The notes beneath the pieces are model-generated. The model did not search any database. It had not been told where the DNA came from and saw only the letters and a list, made by a program, of their open reading frames with translations. From NCBI RefSeq assembly GCF_030689745.1, contig NZ_JAUYGL010000047.1, positions 1 through 33,007 of the forward strand: 33,007 nucleotides of DNA, in the 5' to 3' direction. A program made the position numbers and the translations under genes. Origin of the DNA: Devosia sp. Lineage in GTDB: Bacteria > Pseudomonadota > Alphaproteobacteria > Rhizobiales > Devosiaceae. This document shows, piece after piece, positions 25,443 to 33,007 of this stretch; the stretch's first letter is position 1, and each line of letters starts with the position of its first letter.

Positions 25443-26563
25443 GCGAGATCCACGGTCCATTCGCTGGCTACGTCAGGGTTATCCTCACGCAGCAGATAGG
25501 TTTGGCTGAGCGCGGTGGCCCGCTCAGGCGCCAGCCGCCGCAGCGCCCAGATGGCGGCGCCGCGTACCAGGGCACTCTCGTCAGCAAGCCGGGCTTCGAC
25601 CAGTGGCAACAAGCCTATATCGGCTGAATTGCCGATGCCGATCAAGACATTACGCAAAAATCGCGCCAGGCCGATGCGCTTGACCGGCGAGCCGGCAAAC
25701 AGCGCGCGAAAGCCCGCATCATCGAGCTGGACCAGGTCGGCCAGCGCCGGACGCTCCAGTTCGTCGCGGGCGCGCAGGCGGGCCTCGCGACTGACCGAGG
25801 CAAACTTGTTCCACGGGCAGACCGCCAGGCAGTCATCGCAGCCATAGATACGATTGCCCATCGGCACGCGAAACTCCAGCGGAATCTGGCCCTTATGCTC
25901 GACCGAGAGATAGGCCAGACAGCGCCGCGCATCGAGCTGGAACGGCGCGGGGAAGGCATTGGTGGGGCAGACATCAAGGCATTTGGTGCACGAGCCGCAA
26001 CTCTCGGCATGCGGCTTGTCCAAGGGCAGCTCGGCAGCGGTCAGGATGGCGCCGAGAAACAACCAGGAGCCGAACGCGCGACTGACCAGCACGGTATGCT
26101 TGCCCTGCCAGCCCAGCCCGGCGGCCTCGGCCATCGGCTTTTCCATCAGCGGCGCGGTGTCGACAAATACCTTCACCTCGGCGCCGGACCGGCGGGCCAA
26201 CAGGCCTGCCAGTTCCTTGAGCTTGCCCTTGATGATCTCGTGATAATCGCGATTGCGGGCATAGACCGAGATGGCGCCCAGCGTGGGCTCGCCCAACAGG
26301 GCCAGCGGGTCCGATTCCGGGCCGTAATTGATGCCGAGCACAATGATCGATTTCGCCCCGACCCAGAGCTGGGTCGGGCTGCCGCGGCGCTCGGCAGTGT
26401 CGGCCATCCAGGCCATGTCGCCATGCCAGCCAGCAGCCAGGGCAGCGTTCAGTTTTTCTGGCAGGTCCGGCCGTGCATCGGCCGGGGCAATACCGAAGCT
26501 GTCAAAGCCCAGCGCCATGGCGCGGGCGCGCAGTTCCGCAACGAGGGCGTCAGGAGCGATCAA
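25439..26563 (-). CDS. queG: Epoxyqueuosine reductase QueG
   Basis: QueG reduces epoxyqueuosine to queuosine at tRNA position 34 (tRNAs for Asp, Asn, His, Tyr), using cobalamin and two [4Fe-4S] clusters. The 374-aa protein carries both cluster motifs: CGSCTKCLDVCPTNAF near residue 192 and YGCDDCLAVCPWNKF near 241. Other marks are DTAPLMEKPMAEAAGLGWQGKH (in part: PLMEKPMAEAAG) with the catalytic aspartate, and the opening ALGFDSFGIAPAD. The C-terminal third is helical, HEAT-like. It overlaps gst upstream and the epimerase gene downstream by 4 bases each. No other queuosine gene is in this window. Confidence 0.96.
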   Translation of the reverse strand: MIAPDALVAELRARAMALGFDSFGIAPADARPDLPEKLNAALAAGWHGDMAWMADTAERRGSPTQLWVGAKSIIVLGINYGPESDPLALLGEPTLGAISVYARNRDYHEIIKGKLKELAGLLARRSGAEVKVFVDTAPLMEKPMAEAAGLGWQGKHTVLVSRAFGSWLFLGAILTAAELPLDKPHAESCGSCTKCLDVCPTNAFPAPFQLDARRCLAYLSVEHKGQIPLEFRVPMGNRIYGCDDCLAVCPWNKFASVSREARLRARDELERPALADLVQLDDAGFRALFAGSPVKRIGLARFLRNVLIGIGNSADIGLLPLVEARLADESALVRGAAIWALRRLAPERATALSQTYLLREDNPDVASEWTVDLA

Positions 26564-27237
26564 AAATCAAGGTCCGCATAGCCTTTGTGCGGCGGCATGG
26601 CGAGGACGCGGTCATTGAGCAGGGTGCGGAAGGCGGGGCGGGACTTGATGCGCGAATACCAGTCGCGTGTCTCCCCCGCCTTGCCCCAGTCGATGTCACC
26701 GAGATAGTCGAGCGTGGACAGATGGGCCGCCAGGGCGAAATCGGCCAGGGTCAGATCGTCGCCGGTCAGCCAGGAGCGATTGGCGAACAGCCAGTTGAAA
26801 TACAGCATGTGCTCGTTGAGATTGGCCTTGGCGACGCGCAGCACGGCCGGATCTGGGGTCGCGCCCCTGTGGTCGCGCTTGACGATCTTTTCTTCCAGCA
26901 CATAGCGCGTCACTTCGTCATTGAGCTTGAAGATCACCCATTCGATCAGCCGCCACATTTCGGCCCGCGCGAGAGGGTCGGGCGGGATCAGGCCGGCAAC
27001 CGCGCTGGGCGTATAAAGATCCTCGATCAGGTGGATATTGGCCAGCAGGCCGACAATGGGCTGATCATTGTCATCGATCAGGATGGGCAGCGTCGCTGCG
27101 GGATTGATCTCGAGCAGTTCGGGCGTGCGCAGCCAGGGCTTGATCTCCTCGACATCGAGCGGCACGCCATATTCGGCGCACATCAGGCGGATAAGGCGCG
27201 AGGCGGGATCAAGGGGATGATGCAGCAAGCTGGGCAT
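26560..27237 (-). CDS. Glutathione S-transferase family protein
   Basis: This 225-aa protein is a glutathione S-transferase. The N-terminal thioredoxin-like domain includes PSLLHHPLDPASRLIRLMCAEYGV (in part: SRLIRLMCAE), the cis-proline region NPAATLPILIDD and the glutathione-binding SNAIL-type site as LLANIHLIEDLY. The C-terminal all-alpha domain follows, with WLTGDDLTLADFALAAHL, the GST N-capping box. The start at 27237 is chosen from homology; a GTG nine codons earlier is possible. It heads the gst-queG-epimerase-GNAT unit, overlapping queG by 4 bases, and is divergent from uppP. The substrate is unknown. Confidence 0.9.
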   Translation of the reverse strand: MPSLLHHPLDPASRLIRLMCAEYGVPLDVEEIKPWLRTPELLEINPAATLPILIDDNDQPIVGLLANIHLIEDLYTPSAVAGLIPPDPLARAEMWRLIEWVIFKLNDEVTRYVLEEKIVKRDHRGATPDPAVLRVAKANLNEHMLYFNWLFANRSWLTGDDLTLADFALAAHLSTLDYLGDIDWGKAGETRDWYSRIKSRPAFRTLLNDRVLAMPPHKGYADLDF

Positions 27238-27277
27238 TGTACGCTCATCTCTTTTTGGGGGCACGACATCAGCTAGC

Positions 27278-27306
27278 TTGGCGCTCCTGACGAAGCAGTC
27301 TAGAGC
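27278..27306 (+). promoter_or_regulatory. Candidate promoter of uppP
   Basis: TTGGCG (27278-27283) and TAGAGC (27301-27306) are spaced by 17 bases, 43 bases before the uppP ATG, which has AGGGGATC as a ribosome site. Confidence 0.4.
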
Positions 27307-27349
27307 TTGGCCCGCCGCGCCAGGCAGTTGAACAGAGTTAGGGGATCAG

Positions 27350-28162
27350 ATGAACGCCGATCAAGGTCTTTTTGTGCCGCTGATTCTGGGAATACTCGAA
27401 GGGCTTACCGAATTCTTGCCGGTCAGCTCGACCGGACACCTGCTGCTGGCAGGACATTTCTTCGGCCTGACCCAGCCTGAGACCTTTATCGTGCTGATTC
27501 AGCTGGGCGCCATCCTGGCCATTGTTACCATCTATTTCGCCAGATTGGGCGTGTTGATCCGCGATGCGCTGACCGGCAAGGCCTATGCATGGCGGTTTAC
27601 CCTGTCGGTGGCGCTGGCCTGCATTCCGGCAGTGATCGCCGGTGTGCTGCTGCGTGACTTCATTCAGGGCGCGCTGTGGCACTCGCCCATGCTCATCTGC
27701 GTCTCGCTGCTGCTGGGCGGCTTTGTCCTGTTGGCCGTCGACCGCATGCCCAAGCGGGAAATCTATGACGACGCCTACCAGTATCCCTGGCATCTGGCGC
27801 TGATCATCGGACTGTTTCAAATGCTCAGCCTGGTACCGGGTGTGTCGCGCTCGGGCGCGACGGTGGTGGGCGCCATGCTGTTCGGCGCCAGCAAGCGCAG
27901 TGCCGCCGAATTCACCTTCTTTGTCGCCCTGCCGATCATGACCGGAGCCTTTGGCTATGACCTCTACAAGAGCCGCGAGCTGATCGATGCCAGCATTGCG
28001 CTGAACGTGGCGATCGGCTTTGCCGCTGCCTTCGTGGTGGGGGCCATCGTGGTGCGCTATCTGCTGGCCTTTGTGGCCAATTACGGTTTTGCGCCCTTCG
28101 CCTGGTGGCGCATCGTGGTGGGTGGCGGCGGCATCATCGCGCTGCTGATGCTGGGCCAGTAG
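27350..28162 (+). CDS. uppP: Undecaprenyl-diphosphatase (bacitracin resistance protein BacA)
   Basis: UppP removes one phosphate from undecaprenyl diphosphate at the inner membrane, regenerating the lipid carrier for peptidoglycan and O-antigen precursors; extra copies give bacitracin resistance. The 270-aa protein is almost entirely hydrophobic, about seven or eight membrane helices. The two active-site blocks are EGLTEFLPVSSTGHL near residue 19 and PGVSRSGATVVGAM near 160, with the arginine and serine residues intact. The ATG at 27350 has a good ribosome site. It converges on lolA with one base between stops, with no obvious terminator in between. The gst-uppP divergence is recalled from other Rhizobiales. 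Confidence 0.97.
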   Translation: MNADQGLFVPLILGILEGLTEFLPVSSTGHLLLAGHFFGLTQPETFIVLIQLGAILAIVTIYFARLGVLIRDALTGKAYAWRFTLSVALACIPAVIAGVLLRDFIQGALWHSPMLICVSLLLGGFVLLAVDRMPKREIYDDAYQYPWHLALIIGLFQMLSLVPGVSRSGATVVGAMLFGASKRSAAEFTFFVALPIMTGAFGYDLYKSRELIDASIALNVAIGFAAAFVVGAIVVRYLLAFVANYGFAPFAWWRIVVGGGGIIALLMLGQ

Positions 28163-28163
28163 G

Positions 28164-28790
28164 TCAGCCCTGCTTGAGCGGCTTGTAATTGGCCGGGATG
28201 GAGAAGTAGCTGCGCGGAATCTCGCGGTCCTTTTCCACATCATAGAGCGAAAAGGTCAGCTCGGCGCCGCTGGGCTCGACCAGGCTCCACTGCACCAGAT
28301 CGAGCGTATCGGTGCCAAAGACCAGCGACACCTGCACCGTGCCGGCAATGGTCTCATCGATCACCGTGACTGACATGTAGCCGTCCGAGGTGGTGACATC
28401 GATCACATTGGCGTCGAGCAGATTGATGGAATCCCCGAGGAACTGCCGGAGCGGAATGGAATCCTGGGGATAGGCATAATAGGTCTCGTCGCGCCGGTTC
28501 AACACGTAAAAGCCATTGCCGATCGAGACAATTTCATCGCGGCTGGGCGGCGCATAGCGGAAGGCAATCTTGTTCGGACGCTCCAAGAAGAACGTGCCTT
28601 CCGAGCGGCCGCCATTGGTGTCGATCTGCAGGAAGCGGCCCACCATGGTGCGGATGGCCGAATTATGCGCGCCAATATTGGCGATCATCTGCTGCTCTTC
28701 AGGGGACAATGCGCGGTCGAGCGCCCAGGCGGAGGTGCTCAGGGCGAAAACGGCGGAAAGGCCGAGCAGCAGGGCATCGCGGCGAATCAT
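28164..28790 (-). CDS. lolA: Outer-membrane lipoprotein carrier protein LolA family
   Basis: LolA carries lipoproteins across the periplasm from LolCDE to the outer membrane. The 208-aa precursor has a signal peptide (MIRRDALLLGLSAVFALSTSAWA, hydrophobic core at residues 6-20, likely cleavage after AWA). The mature part shows RTMVGRFLQIDTNGG, GTFFLERPNKIAFRYAPP with the conserved FxxxRPxxxRF-type pattern, and VLNRRDETYYAYP. These are the alphaproteobacterial LolA marks. The start at 28790 is chosen to give the signal peptide; an earlier start (28823) adds an unlikely 11 residues. It lies 94 bp after ftsK on the same strand; ftsK-lolA linkage is widely conserved. Confidence 0.9.
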   Translation of the reverse strand: MIRRDALLLGLSAVFALSTSAWALDRALSPEEQQMIANIGAHNSAIRTMVGRFLQIDTNGGRSEGTFFLERPNKIAFRYAPPSRDEIVSIGNGFYVLNRRDETYYAYPQDSIPLRQFLGDSINLLDANVIDVTTSDGYMSVTVIDETIAGTVQVSLVFGTDTLDLVQWSLVEPSGAELTFSLYDVEKDREIPRSYFSIPANYKPLKQG

Positions 28791-28884
28791 GGCATCTGGT
28801 CCCGGTCTAGGTGGTCGTTGCACGCTACCCTAGAAACCAATTGCGGCAACAGCTGGTTCCGTCGTCGCAGGCAAGAGGTGCCAA

Positions 28885-31518
28885 TCAATACTGATCGGCA
28901 CCCACCAGGATCTCCCGCTTGCCGGCATGGTTGGCCTGGCTGATGACGCCTTCGCGTTCCATGCGCTCGATCAGCGTCGCGGCCTTGTTGTAGCCAATGG
29001 CCAGGCGCCGCTGCACGTAGGATGTGGACGCCTTCTTGTCGGTCAAAACGATGTGGACGGCCTTGTCGTAGAGCTCATCGCCCGAACCGGCATAGTCATC
29101 GCCACTGCTGCCGCCACCGCTATCGCCCATCTCGCCATCGTCCTCGTCGGCAGTGACCGATTCAAGGTAGTCGGGCGCGCCCTGGCTCTTGAGATGGGCC
29201 ACCACGGCCTCGACTTCGGCATCGGAGACAAAGGGGCCGTGCAGGCGCTTGGTGCGGCCGCCTGAGGCCATGTAGAGCATGTCGCCGTTGCCCAGCAGCT
29301 GTTCGGCGCCCTGCTCGCCCAGAATGGTGCGCGAATCGATCTTCGACGTGACCTGGAAGGAGATCCGGGTGGGGAAGTTGGCCTTGATCGTGCCGGTAAT
29401 GACATCGACCGATGGACGCTGTGTCGCCATGATGACGTGGATGCCGGCCGCACGCGCCATCTGCGCCAAACGCTGTACGGCGCCTTCGATGTCCTTGCCG
29501 GCCACCATCATCAGATCCGCCATTTCGTCGATCAGCACGATGATGTAGGGCAGCGGCGTCAGATCGAATTCCTCGGTCTCGTAAACCGCTTCACCGGTAT
29601 GGCGATCGAAACCGGTCTGCACCGTGCGGGTGATCGGCTCACCCGAGCTCGCCGCCTGTTCGACGCGGGTGTTGAATCCGTCGATGTTGCGGACCCCGAT
29701 CTTGGACATTTTCTTGTAGCGCTCTTCCATCTCGCGGACGGTCCATTTGAGCGCCACGACCGCTTTCTTCGGGTCGGTTACCACCGGCGTCAGCAGATGC
29801 GGGATGCCGTCATAGACCGACAGTTCGAGCATTTTCGGATCGATCATGATCAGCCGGCATTTCGACGGATCCATCTTGTAGAGGATCGACAGGATCATCG
29901 TGTTGATCGCCACCGACTTGCCCGATCCGGTCGTCCCTGCCACCAGGAGATGCGGCATCTTGGCCAGATCGGCGATCACCGGCTCGCCGCCAATGGTCTT
30001 GCCGAGCGCCAGTCCGAGCTTGGCTTTCGAGGTTTCAAAATCACGGCTGCCGATCAATTCGCGCAGATAGACGGTTTCGCGCTTCTGGTTGGGCAATTCG
30101 ATGCCGATGGCGTTGCGTCCGGGAACCACCGCGACACGCGCGGCAATCGCGCTCATCGAGCGCGCGATGTCATCGGCAAGCCCGATCACGCGCGAGGACT
30201 TGATGCCCGGCGCCGGTTCGAGTTCATACATCGTCACCACCGGACCCGGGCGGACATGAATGATTTCGCCCTTGACGCCGAAATCCTCCAGCACGCCTTC
30301 CAGCATGCGCGCATTCTGCTCAAGCGCCTCTGGCGACAGCGAGGAATCCTTGACCACGTTGCGCGCCTCGGTCAGCAGATGCACGGACGGCAGCGCGAAG
30401 CCTTGCTCCTTGAGCATCGACCCTTGCGCGTCCCGCTGCACGCGGTTTCCGGGCTTGGGCCGCTCGGCGGGGGCGGAAATGCGGGGTGAGGCCGCGCCCG
30501 GCCGCGCGGGGGGCGAAGGCCGCGAGGGTGCGTCCTGATAGCGCCAGTCCGATGCCGGATCGTCGTCCTCATCGTCGCTTCCCGACAGCACGCCTGCGGG
30601 CAGTTCCTCGTCATCGATATCGAATGGCGGCGCATCATCGAGCGGAATGGTGCGCCCTCGCGACGCCTGTCCGAAGCCGGGTTCGACCCTTTGCGATCCG
30701 GCCGGCGTCAGCTCTCCGTAAGGCGAAGCCGTGGATCGCTCATAGTCGCTGTTGAGATCGAGCGGGCCATCGGGCACGGCCCGCAGCCTTTTCGACGTGG
30801 CCAGACCGGCCAGGCGTCTCAGCCGGCCACGCAGCGTGTACCAGCCATGGACGAGGGCGCCGAGCGCCAGCGCGCCGCTTGAAACCTCATCATCATCGCC
30901 ATCCTCGGAAGCCTGGGCTTCGCCCGCTTCCTGCGCAGCGGCCCGGCCGATCAGGCCCGCGCCGAAGCCAAGCAGCCAGCAAGCCGGCGGCGCCAGCAGC
31001 AGACCCAGGATGACGGCGACGATGCCGGAGGGGAATCCGCCGATGAACACGGACGGGATCTTCAGCGCCATGTCGCCGAGCACGCCGCCAAGGCCGTTCG
31101 GCAACGGCCAGCTTTGCGAACTTGGCATCAGTCCGAACAGGGCCGCCGTCAGCCAGGCGCCGCCGAACCAGGCAGCGCCCCGGCGCGAAATCCGGTCGAC
31201 GGGACGGTTGCGCATGAGCCCGATGGCCCAGAACAGGGCGGGCAGCAGCGCGATCACGCCGGCCAGCCCGAAGAACTGCATGACCAGATCGGCATAGGCC
31301 GCGCCGCCGAACCCGAGAGCATTGTGCGGCACAGCGCCATTGGCGTTGGAAAAGCTTGGATCGGCGACGTTCCACGTGGCAAGCGCGGCGATGGCCAGCG
31401 CCAGACCGGCGAGGATCAGCAGTCCCATAACAAACCTGATCTGCCGCCGCAACAGGCCGCCGAGCAGAGTGCTGCGAGATGAGACGCCCGATGAAAGAGT
31501 GGAAGAGCCTGACTGCAT
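28885..31518 (-). CDS. ftsK: DNA translocase FtsK
   Basis: FtsK couples division to chromosome segregation: its N-terminal membrane part sits at the septum and its hexameric motor moves DNA toward dif for XerCD recombination. The 877-aa protein has four membrane helices at residues ~29-50, 75-102, 113-132 and 155-190. A low-complexity linker, rich in D, S and P, covers ~205-370. The motor has Walker [17 protein letters not shown] near 526 and Walker [15 protein letters not shown] near 655. The C-terminal gamma winged helix (~810-877, with [15 protein letters not shown]) reads KOPS. The start has no strong ribosome site. A CtrA-type box lies 71-85 bases upstream. Confidence 0.97.
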   Translation of the reverse strand: MQSGSSTLSSGVSSRSTLLGGLLRRQIRFVMGLLILAGLALAIAALATWNVADPSFSNANGAVPHNALGFGGAAYADLVMQFFGLAGVIALLPALFWAIGLMRNRPVDRISRRGAAWFGGAWLTAALFGLMPSSQSWPLPNGLGGVLGDMALKIPSVFIGGFPSGIVAVILGLLLAPPACWLLGFGAGLIGRAAAQEAGEAQASEDGDDDEVSSGALALGALVHGWYTLRGRLRRLAGLATSKRLRAVPDGPLDLNSDYERSTASPYGELTPAGSQRVEPGFGQASRGRTIPLDDAPPFDIDDEELPAGVLSGSDDEDDDPASDWRYQDAPSRPSPPARPGAASPRISAPAERPKPGNRVQRDAQGSMLKEQGFALPSVHLLTEARNVVKDSSLSPEALEQNARMLEGVLEDFGVKGEIIHVRPGPVVTMYELEPAPGIKSSRVIGLADDIARSMSAIAARVAVVPGRNAIGIELPNQKRETVYLRELIGSRDFETSKAKLGLALGKTIGGEPVIADLAKMPHLLVAGTTGSGKSVAINTMILSILYKMDPSKCRLIMIDPKMLELSVYDGIPHLLTPVVTDPKKAVVALKWTVREMEERYKKMSKIGVRNIDGFNTRVEQAASSGEPITRTVQTGFDRHTGEAVYETEEFDLTPLPYIIVLIDEMADLMMVAGKDIEGAVQRLAQMARAAGIHVIMATQRPSVDVITGTIKANFPTRISFQVTSKIDSRTILGEQGAEQLLGNGDMLYMASGGRTKRLHGPFVSDAEVEAVVAHLKSQGAPDYLESVTADEDDGEMGDSGGGSSGDDYAGSGDELYDKAVHIVLTDKKASTSYVQRRLAIGYNKAATLIERMEREGVISQANHAGKREILVGADQY

Positions 31519-31586
31519 GGTTCAAAGTGTCCGAATCTTGGTTCGGGCCCTGGCGACCCGATCTCGGGCAAACCTAACCGGTATGG

Positions 31587-31605
31587 GGTTAATACGGCAT
31601 TAACC
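31587..31605 (-). promoter_or_regulatory. CtrA-type binding site upstream of ftsK
   Basis: GGTTAAT-ACGGC-ATTAACC is a perfect 7-bp inverted repeat. It contains TTAA (31589-31592), 7 bases, TTAA (31600-31603), exactly the CtrA full-site spacing, and the second half continues TTAACCAT, the alphaproteobacterial half-site. It lies ~70-85 bases upstream of the ftsK start and downstream of the amt terminator, so it most likely serves ftsK. Confidence 0.7.
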
Positions 31606-31635
31606 ATCGAGCGTTGGCGCGGCACCAAACGCAAA

Positions 31636-31662
31636 GCGCGGCCCGAGAATCGCGGGCCGCGC
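31636..31662 (-). terminator. Probable terminator of amt
   Basis: GCGCGGCCCG (31636-31645) and CGGGCCGCGC (31653-31662) form a perfect 10-bp GC stem with a 7-nt loop, 30 bases after the amt stop. On the minus strand TTTGCGTTTGG follows, a weak U-rich tail. Confidence 0.75.
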
Positions 31663-31691
31663 CTGTCTTGCGGGTCTTGGAGACTGGATGT

Positions 31692-33007
31692 TCAGCCGTG
31701 GTAGGCCGCTTCGCCATGTGAAGCCAAGTCGAGACCCTGGCGTTCGTCTTCGACACTGACGCGCAGGCCGACTGTCATGTCGACGATCTTGTAAAGGACA
31801 AACGAGATGATGCCGCACCACAGGATGGTGATGCCCACCGCCGAGGCCTGGATCAGGAACTGGGAACCGACGGCATAGTCCTCACCACCGGCGCCGCCAA
31901 GCCCCGGCATGTTGACAACGGCAGTTCCAAGCGCACCGACAATGCCGCCGATGCCATGAATGCCGAACACATCGGCCGTGTCGTCATAACCGAACTTGTT
32001 CTTGACCACAGCGACGAAGTAGTAGCACAGGCCCGAAGCAACCGCGCCGAGCGCGATAGCGGCGACCGGTCCGGCGAAGCCTGCGGCCGGGGTGACAGCG
32101 ACCAGGCCGGCGATCATGCCGGAAACCGCGCCCAGCAGCGACGCCTTGCCGCGGTGCAAGGTTTCAATCGCCGTCCAGGCCAGAATTGCGCCTGCGGTTG
32201 CGGTAAACGTGTTGATCATGGCAAGTGCCGCGCCACCATTGGCTTCAAGGTTCGACCCGGCATTGAAGCCGAACCAGCCGAACCACAGCAGGCATGCGCC
32301 GACCATGGTCAGCGTCATCGAGTGCGGCGCCATCATGTCGCGACCGAACCCGGTGCGTTTGCCGATCATGATCCCGCCGACGAGACCGGCAATGCCGGCA
32401 TTGATGTGAACGACGGTGCCACCGGCGAAATCGAGCGCGCCCATCTTGAACAACAATCCGTTGGCGTCCCAGACCATGTGGGCGACCGGGAAGTAGACGA
32501 AGGTCACCCACAGCGCCACGAACAGCAGGACCGCTGAAAACCGGATGCGTTCGGCGAAGGCGCCGACGATCAGCGCCGGCGTGATGCAGGCGAATGTCAT
32601 CTGGAAGGCGATGAAGATATATTCGGGAATCATCACGCCTTCGGAGAAGGTGGCGGCTTCGCTGGCCGGCGTGACGCCCGCCAGGAACAATTTGGCGGTC
32701 CCGCCCCAGAATGCGCTTTCCGAACCGCCGAAGGCGAAGGAATAGCCGTAAAGCACCCAGATCACCATCACCAGAGCGGTGATCAGCGTGCATTGGATCA
32801 GGAGCGAGAGCATGTTCTTGGTGCGAACCAGGCCGCCATAAAACAGCGCCAGGCCGGGCAGGATCATCAACAGCACCAGGATGGTCGAGACCAGCATGAA
32901 GGTGGTGTCACCCTTGTCCATGGTTGCGGCGACGGTTTCGACGGCCGGAGTGACGGCGTCCTGGGCGAATGCCGGCAGGGCGAAGGCAGCCAGTGCGCCG
33001 GCCGCGA
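31692..33007 (-). CDS. amtB: Ammonium transporter Amt (5' end cut by the window)
   Basis: Amt/AmtB is a trimeric inner-membrane channel for ammonium, normally gated by the PII protein GlnK. An internal ATG at 32921 begins MDKGDTTFMLVSTILVLLM, but the frame is open right through to the window end and encodes AGALAAFALPAFAQDAVTPA before it, a classic signal peptide with cleavage after AFA. So the true start lies past 33007. The visible 438 codons hold about eleven membrane helices, GLALFYGGLVRTKNML, DFAGGTVVHINAGIAGL with the first pore histidine, and FGIHGIGGIVGALGTA with the second. The C terminus is the cytosolic tail that meets GlnK. glnK probably lies just beyond the window, as in most relatives. 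Confidence 0.95.
   Translation of the reverse strand, partial: AAGALAAFALPAFAQDAVTPAVETVAATMDKGDTTFMLVSTILVLLMILPGLALFYGGLVRTKNMLSLLIQCTLITALVMVIWVLYGYSFAFGGSESAFWGGTAKLFLAGVTPASEAATFSEGVMIPEYIFIAFQMTFACITPALIVGAFAERIRFSAVLLFVALWVTFVYFPVAHMVWDANGLLFKMGALDFAGGTVVHINAGIAGLVGGIMIGKRTGFGRDMMAPHSMTLTMVGACLLWFGWFGFNAGSNLEANGGAALAMINTFTATAGAILAWTAIETLHRGKASLLGAVSGMIAGLVAVTPAAGFAGPVAAIALGAVASGLCYYFVAVVKNKFGYDDTADVFGIHGIGGIVGALGTAVVNMPGLGGAGGEDYAVGSQFLIQASAVGITILWCGIISFVLYKIVDMTVGLRVSVEDERQGLDLASHGEAAYHG

Overview
The window looks like the chromosome of a high-GC alphaproteobacterium of the order Hyphomicrobiales (Rhizobiales). Devosia and its relatives are the best guess. This rests on gene order and protein style: dnaA/dnaN/recF/gyrB near rpsT-mutM-ubiE-ubiB-dut, an Irr-type Fur regulator divergent from fabA-fabB, ftsK followed by lolA, gst-queG next to uppP, REP-like palindromic units, and a CtrA-type box. 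No database search was possible, so the genus is inference.

Layout. 1-1125: an Xre/ParS-like antitoxin and a RES-domain toxin, convergent with gyrB. 1139-6106: gyrB, recF and dnaN on the minus strand, with an inverted pair of REP-like units between dnaN and recF. 6307-7164: a short-chain dehydrogenase on the plus strand that separates dnaN from dnaA. 7223-8677: dnaA, followed by the one long gene-free stretch (8678-9519), which holds hairpins, four GANTC sites within about 100 bp and a 40-bp nested inverted repeat. 9587-10895: rpsT and mutM. 10994-15258 (plus): ubiE-ubiB, then dut, a secreted DUF2259-like protein and a MoeB/ThiF-like E1 enzyme that overlap one another. 15310-17144 (minus): fabB and fabA, with irr divergent at 17327-17779.

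17941-20836 (plus): a tight four-gene unit, nat, a YdeI/OmpD-associated protein, a DUF1697 protein and a ribokinase-like kinase. 20890-21105 (minus): a 71-aa hypothetical protein with a perfect FNR/FixK-type box upstream. 21335-21871 (minus): infC, apparently starting at an AUU codon. 22057-23907 (plus): an alpha/beta hydrolase and a divergent PRPP synthase. 23917-27237 (minus): gst-queG-epimerase-GNAT, every junction a 4-base overlap. 27350-28162: uppP, convergent with lolA (28164-28790). 28885-31518: ftsK, with a CtrA-type box. 31692-33007: amt, cut by the window end.

Most of the content is housekeeping: replication initiation and topology, chromosome segregation, ubiquinone and unsaturated fatty acid synthesis, translation and DNA repair. 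I see no CRISPR array, insertion sequence, prophage, tRNA or rRNA. No clearly new multi-gene system stands out. The most promising undescribed items are the small protein behind the FNR/FixK-type promoter and the structured non-coding region upstream of dnaA. The infC AUU start and the ftsK CtrA box are good regulatory readings of known genes.
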